From the NCBI GenBank assembly GCA_032191485.1, contig JAVDOI010000006.1, positions 9,840,056 through 9,904,055 of the forward strand: 64,000 nt of DNA, in the 5' to 3' direction. Under the pieces are notes generated by a model. The model worked only from the letters and a program-made list of their open reading frames with translations. It was not told the origin of the DNA and did no database searches. The stretch is from Leptoclinus maculatus. Its lineage: Eukaryota > Chordata > Actinopteri > Perciformes > Stichaeidae. Of this stretch, positions 23,031 through 35,740 are shown in pieces (the stretch's first letter is position 1; each line of letters starts with the position of its first letter). Made by a program: the position numbers and the translations under genes.

Positions 23031-25419
23031 TTTCCCTCTGTTGTGTCCGGCTATTTGGTCGCTCCAGAAACCAGGCCGCTAAATGTGTCCCGCTGCTGAT
23101 ATGGGAGAAGGTCAGTGGAGCCAGATATACATAAAAAAAGGCATAAAGAACAAAGATAATTTCAAAATAAGAGTTGACATGAGGAGGAAAATAGAGATGT
23201 GACGCATTAAAAAGAGATTAGAGGAGAAACATTTTAGAGCTTTCCTAGTACCCACAGCAGGAGGTCTGATATGGAAGATGATATACGGAAGCTGGGCTGA
23301 GCATAGTTTCCACATAGCTATCCACTCACATCTCACAACACTGCAGTCGTACACACACCCCTCAGACGGGATTCAGCCGTGTGTCTCCTAGAGGAGCAAT
23401 GCAGATTGTGGTTTACACTTGGTCAACGTCTAGGTGTAAATTGCCTTCAAATTAAACTGGATAGATTTGATAAGGGCCTGGCTTTACCCTGTGAGATACC
23501 TTTCTGATTAACAGGAAATGGCATTTTCTATTTTGAGTTACCACATAACCTGTGGCAGCATATGATGTCACAGTGGAGCACGGGATGTTTACATTGGAAT
23601 ATCTTTAGGGCTATCATGTGCTGCAAAATATGTTTGTGGGAAGTGGCTTATGCGCGTAAATATGAGTATGCATTATGTGTTTGTCCATGTGTGCTGGAGC
23701 CTCGAAGTGAGCGGGATGCCAGTACAGGGAAGGGCAGCGGATGGCTCAGGGGCTCAGTCCATTCCTGTGATTTAACATGACACCACTTGCACTAAGACTG
23801 CGACAGCTGCATATGCACATGCCGGCCATTCTGTTTGTTGTAGGGGATTACTCTGCGATAAAAGCCCTAGTGAGCAGCAGCATGGCTGGGCTACAGAACT
23901 ACTGTTTCCCCCCTGATTTAGAAAGCTTTCTCCAGGCCTCCAGAGCCCTGTGAAAACACAGGTGTGGGCACTTCATTCTGAACTGTAATGAATGGGAGTA
24001 TTCTCCCGATGATTAGCTGGGCCGTAGTAGTGTCACATCACCTTCAGGCATCAGTCAAGTCAGCGCTGCAGCTTATGTAAGGTTCATTACTCAACAGAAT
24101 TAGTGCATGGGGCGTAGTAGAGTAGTAATCAGCTCAGACTGCTCCCATTCACTCACCTCAGAGTAGTTGGCTGATTGATTTGCGTTCATGGTGTTGTGTT
24201 TATTATGGTGATCTGGCAGGAGCACACTGCCTTGTCATCTTTCACTAATAATGTTGTGTAGTCAGCATAAAATCACCACGATCTGAGAGAAGAGAGCTGT
24301 TTCTGATAACAGAAAACTGTTATCACAGGGTTCAGTAATGGACATGCAGTTATCATGGCGACTGTGTCGAAACAGTCTCCGAGGCGTCAAAGTTGGGCAT
24401 CTGTTGCTGTCACTATGTTGACCATGTCCCCTCTGGAAGGCACGTATCCAGTCCGGTACATTGTTGCATGAGTCCAGACCTCAACCAGAACAATGCATAC
24501 CAACAGAAACACTCCAGTTTAAATACAGAAATAGACACACTTCCCTTCCTTTTCCTTAACCGCACATTCTTTAAAATATGTATCCCGTGTCTATGTTGCT
24601 CCTACCACAACCATGTTCACTATATATTTAAATGCACCCACTGTTTAGTGATGTCAATTAATTGCATTACATATCAAGGAACTATTTAAAGTTCTATGAA
24701 AATGTGTCTTTAAGGCAAAATGATAATAAAAAAGTTTTCCAGTTTGCGGAAAAGTTTAATTTGTTCCAATGAATTGTAAAGGAGCCTGGGAAGGACTGTG
24801 TTTTGGTTTAAATTTGAGGGAAAACTTTCAATTAGTACACTTCCAATTAATGAATTCCAAATAATTGTTTACTAACCTAAGAGAGTCCTTTTCTTAGTGC
24901 ACAGCAAGAAACTACTACTGAACACAAAATGTAAAATGTGTATTTAGTCAAGCATACAATTCAAACACATCTAATGAATCAGGTTTTAGATGATGAATTA
25001 ATATTTACTTTGGTTTAAATAAATCTCTGTCAGCTTTTCCAGCAATTACAGCAACTCAAATAACAAACATTGTCTCGGTTTTCACTATAACTTGTACAAC
25101 ATCATGTAGTTATATCATGGAAACCTATTGGTCACTGGTTATTGTGTATCATACTTTATCTCACTGGATAGAGGTCCTTGTTTATCCCCCTTTAATCAAC
25201 ACTGCTCCACTCTTGTTATGTTATTCTCCTCTTACATATCTGAGATTTCCCGACTGCGCTCAGATGACAGTTCTCCAGGTCAGTGATGATCTTGAGGCTA
25301 ACCTGGGGTGAGGAGGACTGATCCCTCCCCCCTCCTCCCTCCTGCTCAGCTGTCCCGCAATGTGCTGCTGCTTGTCACTGAGGAGAAGTGGAACAGTGTT
25401 GCCAGTGACAGGGCAATCC

Positions 25420-25422
<3 letters not shown>

Positions 25423-25509
<87 letters not shown>
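25423..25509. repeat. (CA)~43 microsatellite
   Basis: Uninterrupted CA tract in intergenic DNA. Frames across it are repeat artefacts. Confidence 0.95.
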
Positions 25510-25511
<2 letters not shown>

Positions 25512-26689
25512 ATATACACTTGCATACACACTTTTGTGAGTGTAAATAATTTGGCTTCTACTGCTTTAAATCACAATTGTTTCCATCCGCCTTACAGCAA
25601 CTCTTTTATTGCTTTCTTTAAAATAAAATATGATTGTAAATATTCAAATATATTTTATTTTATGTTACCTCATGTGGGTGATTAAGGTGCAAAGAGTTAA
25701 AATAAAAAGTACCACTCTCAAAAAGATAAATATAGACCAAATGTAGTTAAAATTGTAATTTTCACTTGAGTGAATATTTGATGTGATCTGTATTTTGTTA
25801 GTCTAGTTTGACTTCCCCACTGAATTTAGGATGGAAGATACAAAAATACAGTATCTGCAAACAATAAACTCTGGATCTCTGGTTTACTGTGTCTCAAGTG
25901 TTCACTTCAAAATGCTGAGAGGTGACTTGTTCCTCAAACAAGTCACAAGTGTGTGCCTGAAACGACTACAAAACACACACACACACACGCGCAAGATCTC
26001 TGGTTCTGCTGACAATGGGTTACGATGACAGAGGGTTATGAGTGACTCTGACACACTGCAGACCCCCTCCCTGCTGTACCCCTGAGAGCAACACAGGCGT
26101 CTTTGTACTGGCTCCACCATCAGTGACTATCCATCACAGACTAACCTGACAGCCCACCGCAGCCCTGCGCCAAGCCTGGACTCTGCACTCTGCCTCAACC
26201 CCAAACCCGAGCCCAAAGCCCGGGAATAGTCCACGAGCCACCAGCCAGTCATGCCAGACCGCTGCCGGGCCTCCCAAAGGGTTGTTGTGTCTGCAACAAG
26301 TTATTTCATCTTACATTGAAAGGGATACTCTCACTCACCGAACATTATCTTTGTTTTAATTGTAAACATAACTTCATTGTTAATATCCTAAAATGTGAGA
26401 ATAAAGAATAAGTAAAATACTGGAATAGGTATTACATCAGAACAAAATGGTATAACGATAGTTAGAATTTAAGAAGAGAAATAATTAAAAGAGAAATGTA
26501 GTGACTTTCTCGCGAATGGCTTAATCCCTCAAACCAGGCACCTGTAACGTGTATGCATGATGTATACTTGTCTTGCTTGTGAGCATTTGTTGTGTGGTTT
26601 CACATATATTTCCTGCACATTTGCCTTTAATAAAGCTAAATAAGAGTCCCATGAAGACGTGAGAGCTCTCTAAAAGCAGACATTTAAAC

Positions 26690-26970
26690 TTGTAATAACA
26701 GGAATAACACAGGTGTGATTAATTACAATGATTACAGCTCTGCTCCATGTCGGTGTGCCAGTAAATGATCCCCCGCTGAGACAGCATGTGCCATACCATG
26801 ACCCTGGAACAGACACATTTATATAAAATGCACCCATAATTAATGTTATTAATTACACCTGCGCCTTTTCTAAATGTCGGCCATGACGCACTTCATAATA
26901 CATGCTCTTTAAAGTGAGATCGCTGTTAGATAAAACATTCCAAGACACGATTACTCAGTTTGTCTTGAAA
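26690..26970. promoter_or_regulatory. Candidate conserved non-coding element upstream of myog
   Basis: This non-repetitive stretch groups homeodomain-type cores (gattaattaca, cataattaat, ttattaattac) with E-boxes CAGGTG at 26710-26715 and CACCTG at 26856-26861. It lies about 2.2 kb upstream of the myog promoter. Enhancer function is inference; conservation was not tested. Confidence 0.3.
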
Positions 26971-28774
26971 AGGTGACAAAAAAAAACGAAACAAAAAAAC
27001 TGAGCTCTGTGCTGTAAACTTTTAAACGGCAGCTTGTAGGAATAACTATGAAGCTCTTATAGCTGCTTCATCAGACTAATGATCAGACACATGTTCAAAT
27101 AAAGAAAGTCACATATATGTCCTACTCCTATGCCTTTACCGCACTCAAAGTAAATTTCCTAATTCCACAGTTTGATTTAAAATGACATTGCCTCAACCAA
27201 AAACTTGCTTTGTTTGCCAACTAAAATGTTCTAGCTCCTGTAACAAGAGTTTAGTGATGCCACAGCAATATGCAGTACATGAATACCCGCACTATTTACT
27301 ATCTGCACTGGTAGTTTTATGAAAAGCTGTAGCTAGCACGCTGTAAAGGCTGGTGCTATAGCTGACCACACGGTCCTCTCAGTTAAGTTCATCTCATTGT
27401 CTCTATAAGTGTAATGAAAGTTAGAAATGTTGGAAATTAGCTACATCATAGAAGAGTGAGATGAGTCAGGTTTTTATTTATTTCATCAACTGATTGGAGG
27501 TTTAAATGAAACATAACCTTTATAGCTTCGTATTTCTTTTTACTCTCTATTTTAATCATTCAACGTTATTTTATCCCGTCTGTGTCCTTTATAACACGAC
27601 TTTTTAACTGCAATTAATTATCTTTTTGGTTGTCTTTGTTTTCTTTGGGGCCACACAGTTGAGTGATACAAGACAAAAAACACACCCCCATTTTAAGAAT
27701 GTTGTCTTCTCATTATGAGAAAGATGTTTTTAAGAGTGAATATAAACTTGTTTTAAAGATTGTTTTTAGCATTTTAGAGTCTCTGTTAGAGAGATGGAAG
27801 TAAAGACAAAGATGTCTCAGACTTGACTCGATGCATCATTGGCAGGACATCAAACACCAGTCCCTACATATTATATAGTGTGGCCACAAAACAGAGCTCC
27901 CTGTCTGTGTATTACTGTGATAAACTTATAGTAGTAATACACGGGAATGTAACACATCTCACACTATGCCAGTCATTCCAGGCCACATCTCTGCTGACAG
28001 AAGTGTGTGTTTTGGCTGTTTGTTAGCGGAAGCCAGTCTGAATTAGCTGGTGAGCTGTTAGGTGAGACATGTCCTGGTAGGATTAACACCTGGTGGCTAG
28101 GCTAACACTGCGACTTACTGGAAGAGGTCAGGACAACGAAGAAGGCCATACCTCTGCACGCTCATCTGATTGTTGTTGCTTGATTTCTGAGAGAAGCGGG
28201 AGCCACTGTCAACTTGGTTCTCGACTTACTGTACTATACTCTGTCCAGTCCTGCACAGGCCTGTCTGACTCTTGAGTCCGCCATAGCTCAGAAGGTCACT
28301 TGCCATCACCCTGTGCAATCATTTTTGAAAGTCAGTAGATATGAATGCGGTTACATAAAACCAAGACCCAGCAATGGCATGAGCTTCCATGCCACCTAAG
28401 CGTTTACATATTTAGGATCGAACTAGTTGATCACTCTGAACTTCCAGTCACAACAGAGTACAAATGTTTATCTGTGACCTAGTTTTGAGTGAACAACAAT
28501 CTCTGGCCTCATTTCCTTCCCATCCAGAACTAGGAGTCAAACAACTTCTTGTCATTGCTTATCATTGGCTCCTCGTAGAAGCGACAGCTGTCCCCAGACT
28601 GTCCCTACTGCCCCCTCCTCCACCCCCATGGCAGGGGACTTTATGTATGGTGTCACGGAGGGAGGCGCGAGTCTGGGATTAGCTCATTAAGACGGACATC
28701 TTTGATCCAAGGTATAACTACCATTTCCACGGCAACTTGATCATATCCTGGCCTCTTCAGACACACAAGAGCAC

Positions 28775-28785
28775 ACAAACACACA

Positions 28786-28816
<31 letters not shown>

Positions 28817-28818
28817 GC
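28775..28818. repeat. (CA)n microsatellite, interrupted
   Basis: CA tract with a single ATA interruption, about 85 bases upstream of the myog MEF3 motif. Confidence 0.9.
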
Positions 28819-28902
28819 ACAGTACGGGTCTTAAAGCCCTAGAGAGCACAGGGCCCAACAGAGATGTGAAGTGTAGATGTGCAGCAACAGCTAAACGTCG
28901 TG

Positions 28903-28997
28903 TCAGGTTTCTGGGGGCTCGTGCTAAATTTAACCCTGTGATCCTGCAGCAGGCAGAGGGGTTTAAATGCCAGCCTACAGTTGCTCCACACCAGTTG
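28903..28997 (+). promoter_or_regulatory. myog: myog core promoter: MEF3, MEF2, TATA-like and E-box motifs
   Basis: In order: MEF3 TCAGGTTTC (28903-28911), a MEF2 site CTAAATTTAA fitting YTAWWWWTAR (28924-28933), a TATA-like TTTAAA (28962-28967) and E-boxes CAGTTG (28978-28983 and 28992-28997). The mouse myogenin promoter is known to use MEF3 (Six1/4), MEF2, TATA and a CAGTTG E-box within about 100 bp, in a similar arrangement. A further E-box CAGCTG lies at 28585-28590. Transcription is inferred to start near 28,990, giving a 5' UTR of about 180 bases. Confidence 0.75.
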
Positions 28998-29169
28998 TTC
29001 TCCACACGTCTTCCACTCATCACAAACTCAGGCCGGGGACGAAGACAGGCACACGCACGTACACTCTGACACACACGGTTCCAGGCGCAGGACCGAACAC
29101 CACATACAGTAGAGCAGTTCCAAGGGGAGCAGGAATCTTTGTCCCCTTCAGACCACAGCGTTGTCCAGT

Positions 29170-30290
29170 ATGGAGCTTTTTGAGACCAACCCTTACTTCT
29201 TCCCTGACCAGCGCTTCTACGAGGGAGGGGACAGCTACTTCCCCTCTCGTCTGCCTGGGGGGTACGACCAATCCACCTACCAGGATAGGAACTCCATGAT
29301 GGGCTTGTGTGGGAATCTGTCTGGGGGTGTTGGAGTTGGGTTGACAGGAACGGAGGACAAAGCCTCTCCGTCCAGCATGTCACCTAATTCCGAGCCCCAC
29401 TGCCCGGGTCAGTGCCTGCCCTGGGCCTGTAAGCTGTGCAAAAGAAAGACGGTTACCATGGACCGCCGGAGAGCGGCCACAATGAGGGAGAAGAGGCGTC
29501 TGAAGAAGGTGAACGAGGCCTTTGAAGCTCTGAAGAGGAGCACCCTGATGAACCCAAACCAGAGGCTGCCCAAGGTTGAGATCTTGCGGAGTGCCATCCA
29601 GTATATCGAAAGGCTGCAGGCCCTGGTGTCTTCCCTCAACCAGCAGGACACTGAGACGGGACAGCAGGGACTGCACTACCGACCCAGCCCGGCCCAACCC
29701 AGAGTGAGTAGGACAGAGGAGGGATGATTAGAAGCAGAAGGTCACATATTCATGACTGAGACGACAGCCAAAAGAACAAACAAGGAAAAAACATAAAGAG
29801 GTAGAAGATGTTTTGACAAAGATTAAATGAAAGTAAAGGAAGAGATAGAAGACAAGGCAAAATTTGGAAAATGTGTCAAAGGTAAAATGTTCTTGACAAT
29901 GTGTGACTTTGATGAACTGATACACATTGAAGCATGCTTCACAATTGTCAGTGTGGCTAAGTTTTAAGGTTGGGGGGGGGGGGGGGTGGCTGGTGTGGAA
30001 CGAACAGATACACTCTCTGTTGTTGTCTCGCAGTTATTTAAAGAGGTTTTTAAGATTATAATCCAGTGTTCAGTTGTAATGTGTCAGCCTACAGAAAGCT
30101 TTCGCTTTACTTGAAGGTTCAAAGAGACAATGATGACAAACGGACGAGACAGGTGCCAAAATATATCAATCCGACAACGATTAACCGGCTGTGTTTACGG
30201 ATTGAAAAGTCTTGCTTCTCTGGTTTAGATGCTGTTAATCATGTTCATTTGCCTCTGAGGACTGTTACAGGATGCATTAGTGGTGGTGGT

Positions 30291-30325
<35 letters not shown>

Positions 30326-30679
30326 CGTGACTGACAGCAACTTCTGCGTGTGCATCTCCATGGTAACAGGTGTCGTCAAGCGAGCCCAGTTCAGGCAGCA
30401 CCTGCTGCAGTAGCCCAGAGTGGAGCAGCACTCCAGAGCAGTGCACACAGAGCTACAGCAGCGAGGGTGAGTACACTTCACACACAGTCTCATTAGACAG
30501 CACAAGCAGATCTGTGCACCCCTCACTCAATTAATGTGTGACTCGGTCTCTTTTTTTCAGATCTCCTGAGTGCTGGTGACTCTCCCGAGCAGGGGAACAT
30601 GCGTGCCCTGACCTCCATCGTGAACAGCATCAGTGCTGCAGGCGGACCTGTGGCCTTTCCTGTGGACATTTCCAAATAG
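29170..30679 (+). CDS. myog: Myogenin, muscle bHLH transcription factor
   Basis: Myogenin binds E-boxes with E-proteins and drives terminal differentiation of muscle. Three exons, 29170-29703, 30370-30466 and 30561-30679, give 249 codons (human 224). Visible: N-terminal MELFETNPYF; a Cys/His-rich stretch with the Pbx-contact motif CPGQCLPWACKLC (78-90); basic region 91-110 (RRRAATMREKRR) with the myogenic Ala-Thr pair; helix-loop-helix 111-154 (NEAFEALKRSTLMNPNQRLP, then VEILRSAIQYIERLQALV); and a Ser-rich C-terminus ending near LTSIVNSIS. The three-exon structure matches vertebrate myogenin. ATG 29170 is chosen because the protein aligns from there. A 208-codon minus-strand frame over exon 1 is a shadow. 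Confidence 0.98.
30294..30324 (+). repeat. (GT)n microsatellite in myog intron 1
   Basis: GGT repeats followed by about 14 GT units, about 45 bases before exon 2. A 16-base G run lies earlier in the same intron near 29971-29986. Confidence 0.9.
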
Positions 30680-31376
30680 GGCCTCCAAACAAGCGGACCC
30701 ATAGGTGCACAGAGAGCCACAGACAAACAAAAGACGAAAATGACAATTGGCAAAGCAGGCTGATAACCGGTCCAATTTAATTTATTCTTCAGCTCTACTG
30801 ATCTGAGTGTCTTATGCTCAAATTTTTAAATAGTATTTGAATTGTAAGTCTGCTGATCAATGGGTCTGCTAGCCAAACTGAATTACTCCTGTTCACAATG
30901 AGGCCTTATTCCCTTTATTTCCTGCCTTATCCTCGGTCCAGACCTGTCTGTCAGAGCCACTGGAGCTGAGTCTAACTAGAGATTCAAGGACTTTACTGCA
31001 TGAACCCAACACTTAGTTACTAGAGTGGATCTCTGTTAGGCTTGCCTTCAGTCTGATTGAGACACAGAGGAAGGATGAAGCCTGGTTTTCTTCTTACTTA
31101 ATTTAAGTTTTCCTCTTTTCGAAACCTTTCCCTGATCCCTTGATCTTTGTGTGTGTTCATTTGTGGGGCCAATATGTACCATGGCAGTTTTGACCAAGAT
31201 CTGCTTAATTTAAACTGGTTATGAATGCTAGTGATGTAAATACGTTCCCTTTTTCTACAGAGTGGTTTTGCCATTTTATTTTTTATTTTTTGCTAACTTA
31301 TTTTTGACTTTTATAACTAAGATTGTTGTGTATTTGTAGATGTTCTGAAAAGTGACATTTTCTGTCCAAATCTTTC

Positions 31377-31382
31377 AATAAA
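31377..31382 (+). terminator. Poly(A) signal of myog
   Basis: AATAAA about 700 bases after the stop codon, followed by a GT/T-rich stretch (ttgtttgtcctt), as expected for a cleavage site near 31,400. Confidence 0.75.
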
Positions 31383-31399
31383 GACCATTTTCAATACAT

Positions 31400-31992
31400 T
31401 GTTTGTCCTTAATGAGATACTTTGACTGCGATAACATAAAAAAAGGAACACAACACACAACATCTTTAAAAAACAGCTTTACTTATGTCTATATAGTGTC
31501 ATAAATACTGTTCACTTTTTTTAAATAGCCAAATAATAAAATCTTGATTTGTCAGCATTGTTTCACACCTGGAATAAAGACACAGTACTCATAGCTGCCA
31601 CATAGCACATTACACCTTTTAGACACCTTGGAAAAACTCTAAAATAAAAAAAACACCCATCCAGCACTTCACTGGTTCATATGCTGTGTTCTCATTGGAT
31701 GAGGAGTTGGTCAGCCAAGAGTACTGACTGCTCACTGGCACGTCTCCATGGCAAATAAATAGGAGGTGACGGGACGGGATTAGAAGAGTCCATCACATTG
31801 AGCAGTTTTCGTGTTTATCATTGGCTGATGTTGAGCAGCAGTTTACAGTTTGATTTGAGAGAAAGTAAGGATTCAACAGAGAGGAGCTACAGTGTTCACA
31901 CTACCCGTCCACAGAGAAAAGTCATGGTCACATGGCTGGGGTTGGCCTTTCACACACAGATTCTCCACACGTCTTGAGCAGAGACTCATTTG

Positions 31993-32049
<57 letters not shown>

Positions 32050-32431
32050 GCATACTCTTCATATTAAAGGATTCTCTCTATTCTAGGCTACATAGTGTCA
32101 TACTGAAGGCGAGAGAGGCGAAAAGAGGAGAGGTAACAGCTACATAGTGTCAAAAGATGAGGAGGGAAAAGGAAAGAACAGGAGAAGAGGCAAAGAGAGA
32201 AGTCTGAAATTGGACCCATGAACCTGTGAAGAGTCCTTGTAGAAACACACCCCTTCCTTAGTGAGACCCTCCCACTAACAAGTCACACACTTACGGCATA
32301 CAGCAAAAGACACACAAAGGTCCGACACAGAGAGAAAGAGAAAGAGAGAGAAAGAGAGAGAACAGTCACTATCGAATACAGGGCATTGGGTTTCATACAG
32401 CAATGATATTATATTATTTTCCATATATATT

Positions 32432-32469
<38 letters not shown>

Positions 32470-33019
32470 TATAAAAAACATAAGTCATCCATTTTATGTA
32501 CAGAGACGATAAATGAGTAATACCTTGCATAACCGGTAGAGGGGCAATGTGCAGTGGGATCTGCCATTTATACAAGTATTCATCATTCCCAAATCCAAAT
32601 CAACAACGTCTCACCATCCCTATGAATCTTTTTTTTTTACACCGACCAACTTTTGTGTTGCAGAGGTCCTGATGACACTGGAAGATTGGTTTGGACTTGG
32701 CCATGTTGACAGATTAGAACCAGACAAGAACCCACAGCTGAGACCAGGGGGAGCAGGAGCACAACACCACAACAACAAGGCTACTGGGAGCACTGGGGGT
32801 AAACTGGGAGAGACAGGGATGAGTCTCCTTTACAGCAGCGAGCGCAGCCAATGAGCACTCTCAAAGAGTTCAAAAGATCAGAGTTGGCCTCTGTATTGCA
32901 CGTGTCCGAAGGAGAGGTGAGAGGTGAACGTTGGGAGGTGAGGCCGGGCAACAAAAGGGGGGGGGAGACCCCTCCCCAGTGGCACCCGGGACTCCCTCTC
33001 CAGATTTGGCATATCACTC
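31400..33019 (-). other. ppfia4 3' untranslated and convergent intergenic DNA
   Basis: Only about 1.6 kb separates the myog poly(A) signal from the ppfia4 stop, so the two genes converge. The stretch holds (CA)26 at 31996-32047, GA-rich runs near 32326-32361 and (AT)13 at 32436-32462. I did not find a clear minus-strand AATAAA, so the ppfia4 transcript end is unknown. Confidence 0.6.
31996..32047. repeat. (CA)26 microsatellite
   Basis: Pure CA tract in the convergent region; (GT)26 in ppfia4 sense. Confidence 0.95.
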
Positions 33020-35655
33020 TCAAAAGGCCGCAAGCATGTGTCCGTATAGGTAATGAGAATGCACTGGAAGAGAGAACAAATGGTGAGGAATGTTAGGAGG
33101 GAGGTAGGGGAAAGACATGTACAATACAAGCAGATGGTAGAACAAATAGATATCTTCAAATTAAACCACTCTGCAGCTATTGACTTATAGTGGATTTAAT
33201 GAACCAAAAACTAGGGCTGAGCAATAATTCGGTATTATCGTAGATAGACTTTTAGCTATATCCTGTACAATCATATCATTATCATTGTACACAATGCTGC
33301 TGTGTAAATGAATGATTCCAACAAGAAGAGAATAAAAAAAAATGGCTAAAAGGCTTTAATCTGCCAGATATACACCAGTACAGTAGCCTGGTGCTGTACA
33401 TTAGTACCACAGTCCTCATGCCACACAGCTGGGCAATGCTGGTTAAAGGTCCGTTCAGCAGTTTCAGCTAGGGGTTTGTTAGCTTACCTGTTAGCATTTG
33501 CGCTCCCGTTAGTAAGCAGAGAGAGAAGTTAGCATGAATAGGTCCGCACGGCCGAGGGATCGAGTCTCGGGCTCGCAGGGGGAGGAGCTTGAGCGGAAGT
33601 GAGACAGACGGGTTTAGGCGCAGCAGGACAGAGAAGACACAACATGCAGTTAGTTAGACAGGATGAGCAGAGAGCAGCACGTAGAAGCACACAGGCCAGA
33701 GGGGTTTGGTTAGCGTTGTGTCACACCTTCAGGCTGAAGCTGTTTCTTGGGCATCAAATTCACAGAGGGCGGCATGGACATGGAGGGCATGCGGAAGCCA
33801 GCAGGCAGCGTTTCCATGGAGCCCGCCATCATGCCGAGACCCACCCCTCCCTCGCGAGCCCGAAACCTCTTGCGCCACGACGGAGAGCGTCGAAAAGTCT
33901 TGTCATCCCCACTCTGCAGGGACAGGGAGGTGAAGAGCAAGGGTCAGACAATCGACTCCTTTTCCAACATGTATTTTTTGATCAGAGCAGCAGCTTGAGT
34001 GGTCACCTCCTCTAGTTGACGGTCGGTCCCCAGGGCTAATATGTTGTTGAACTCCCTCTCCAGAACCTGCCGGGCCTGCAAAAAAAAAAAAAGCACACAC
34101 AACTTCTGTGAGCAGGTGTGAAGCTGTGTGTTAAAAAACCCGGAGCAGAAATGAACAAGAGCTGATGGCAAAATGTCAACGAGAGCTCTTAAAATACGTC
34201 TAATGAACAGGAGTAATTGGCATTATTTTGTTCACCTGTTAATATGAAGCTGTGGTGCATGTAATCTGTTCTGAAGCCTGCGACTGGGAAATACTTTCAA
34301 GTGAAACAACAGAGGCCTTTTGACCAGAGAACAACTGAAACAGAATCTGAGGCAGAAGTAAATGTTGGCAGCGTGTGGCCTGCAGTAGAAAGAAATGCTG
34401 ACTGCACACAAACTGCAGAGTCACAAAAAAGTAAATCAACCAGTCTCATAAAACAACTGTGACTGTTGGAAGATGGACTGTTTGCAGAAAGGCTAAAAGG
34501 CCTGTCATGAGCTTACAGTGCTGGGAAGTGTTGAATGTGTAGAATATTATCATATAAAATAACATGATGTCGTACAAATCTCTGGTTTGTATATTTTACT
34601 TCATAATTCCTTAAGTCTGCCCACAAAATGGACCAAACTTCTCTTAAAAATCGGATCATACAACACCGGATATCTTTCTGCTATTCACATCAGTTCAATC
34701 CTTGCATGCTGAGTGCAAACAGTTGTGTTTTCCTCTTTAACCACCTGTGTGTTCTGCATAGGGATCTGCAGGATGAGCGCCAGGCTGCTGTAGTCGAAGG
34801 TCTCGTCCAGAGAGATGAGAGCTCCGTGGATGCCGCTCTCCAGCAGGTTGCCGCTATACTCCCTTAAACCAATGGACAGGACCCAGTGGATCACCTGCTC
34901 ATTGGTCCACACCAACACATCTAACGAAAAAAAAAAAAGAGTGGCTCAGGCTCAAGGTACTGTAGCATTGTGTTATATAGCGTGCCGGCACACGTCATTA
35001 CTAGCAAATAACAGCAACTTGATTTAGAGTAAGAGAGCTAGGGAGAGAGAGAGAGAGAAAGAGATAAAGAGATAATGTGCATGTCCACATAGTGTCAACT
35101 CGCTGGCACACTCCCTTTGTTCATTTTAAGCACAGCTGTTAGACAGCTTTCCAAGTTGGAACAGGCGGTGTGTGTGCGTGTGTGCGTAAACAGGGCAGGA
35201 CTCTGATTTTACATGACAGCTGAGTCAAGTTCATGTGCAGAACTCAAGGTCAAAAGGGCGAGGGGGCTGGCTAGATCTAAGTGTGTGTGTGTGTGTGTGT
35301 GTGTTTGGGACCACTCTTGGTATGTGAAGTCTTGGATCATAAGATTGTAGGCCTGCTTCAGCTGGCGTTCTGACAGTCCAATGGGGCAGCTGTTTCAACG
35401 CTCAGGCCAAATCAGGCAAAACAACTAGGTGGTACTCTGGCCTGATGAGACTGTGGATGTGTGCTTTCTTGTTAGTGTTTGAACGTGTGTGTGTGTGTGT
35501 GTGTTTTCTTTTTGTCACTGTGTGTGTGTGTATCAGGGTGTGTGTAAAGTGTACCTTTCATCTCGTGTTGGCTGTCCTCTCTCCGGCGCTCCAGGTCTTT
35601 CCTGTCATAATTGAGTTTCTTCAAGGACATAATCCCATACTGCAGACTAGCCCTG

Positions 35656-35740
<85 letters not shown>

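Larger units (their letters stand above)
21310..28895. other. mdm4-myog intergenic region
   Basis: No reading frame here resembles a known protein. The region holds microsatellites, an old interspersed repeat (21.73-22.30 kb), a GC-rich patch (22.49-22.68 kb) and one motif-rich candidate element (26.69-26.97 kb). The rest is unremarkable AT-rich sequence and may contain myog or mdm4 regulatory DNA that cannot be recognised by eye. Confidence 0.7.

Noticed and set aside
28757..29383. 208-codon minus-strand frame
   Set aside because: It lies antisense to the myog promoter and exon 1 and carries no recognisable domain; a shadow of GC-rich coding sequence.
33558..33566. GATCGAGTC, a match to the RNA polymerase III B box, suggesting a tRNA-derived SINE
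   Set aside because: No acceptable A box at the expected distance and no cloverleaf could be drawn.
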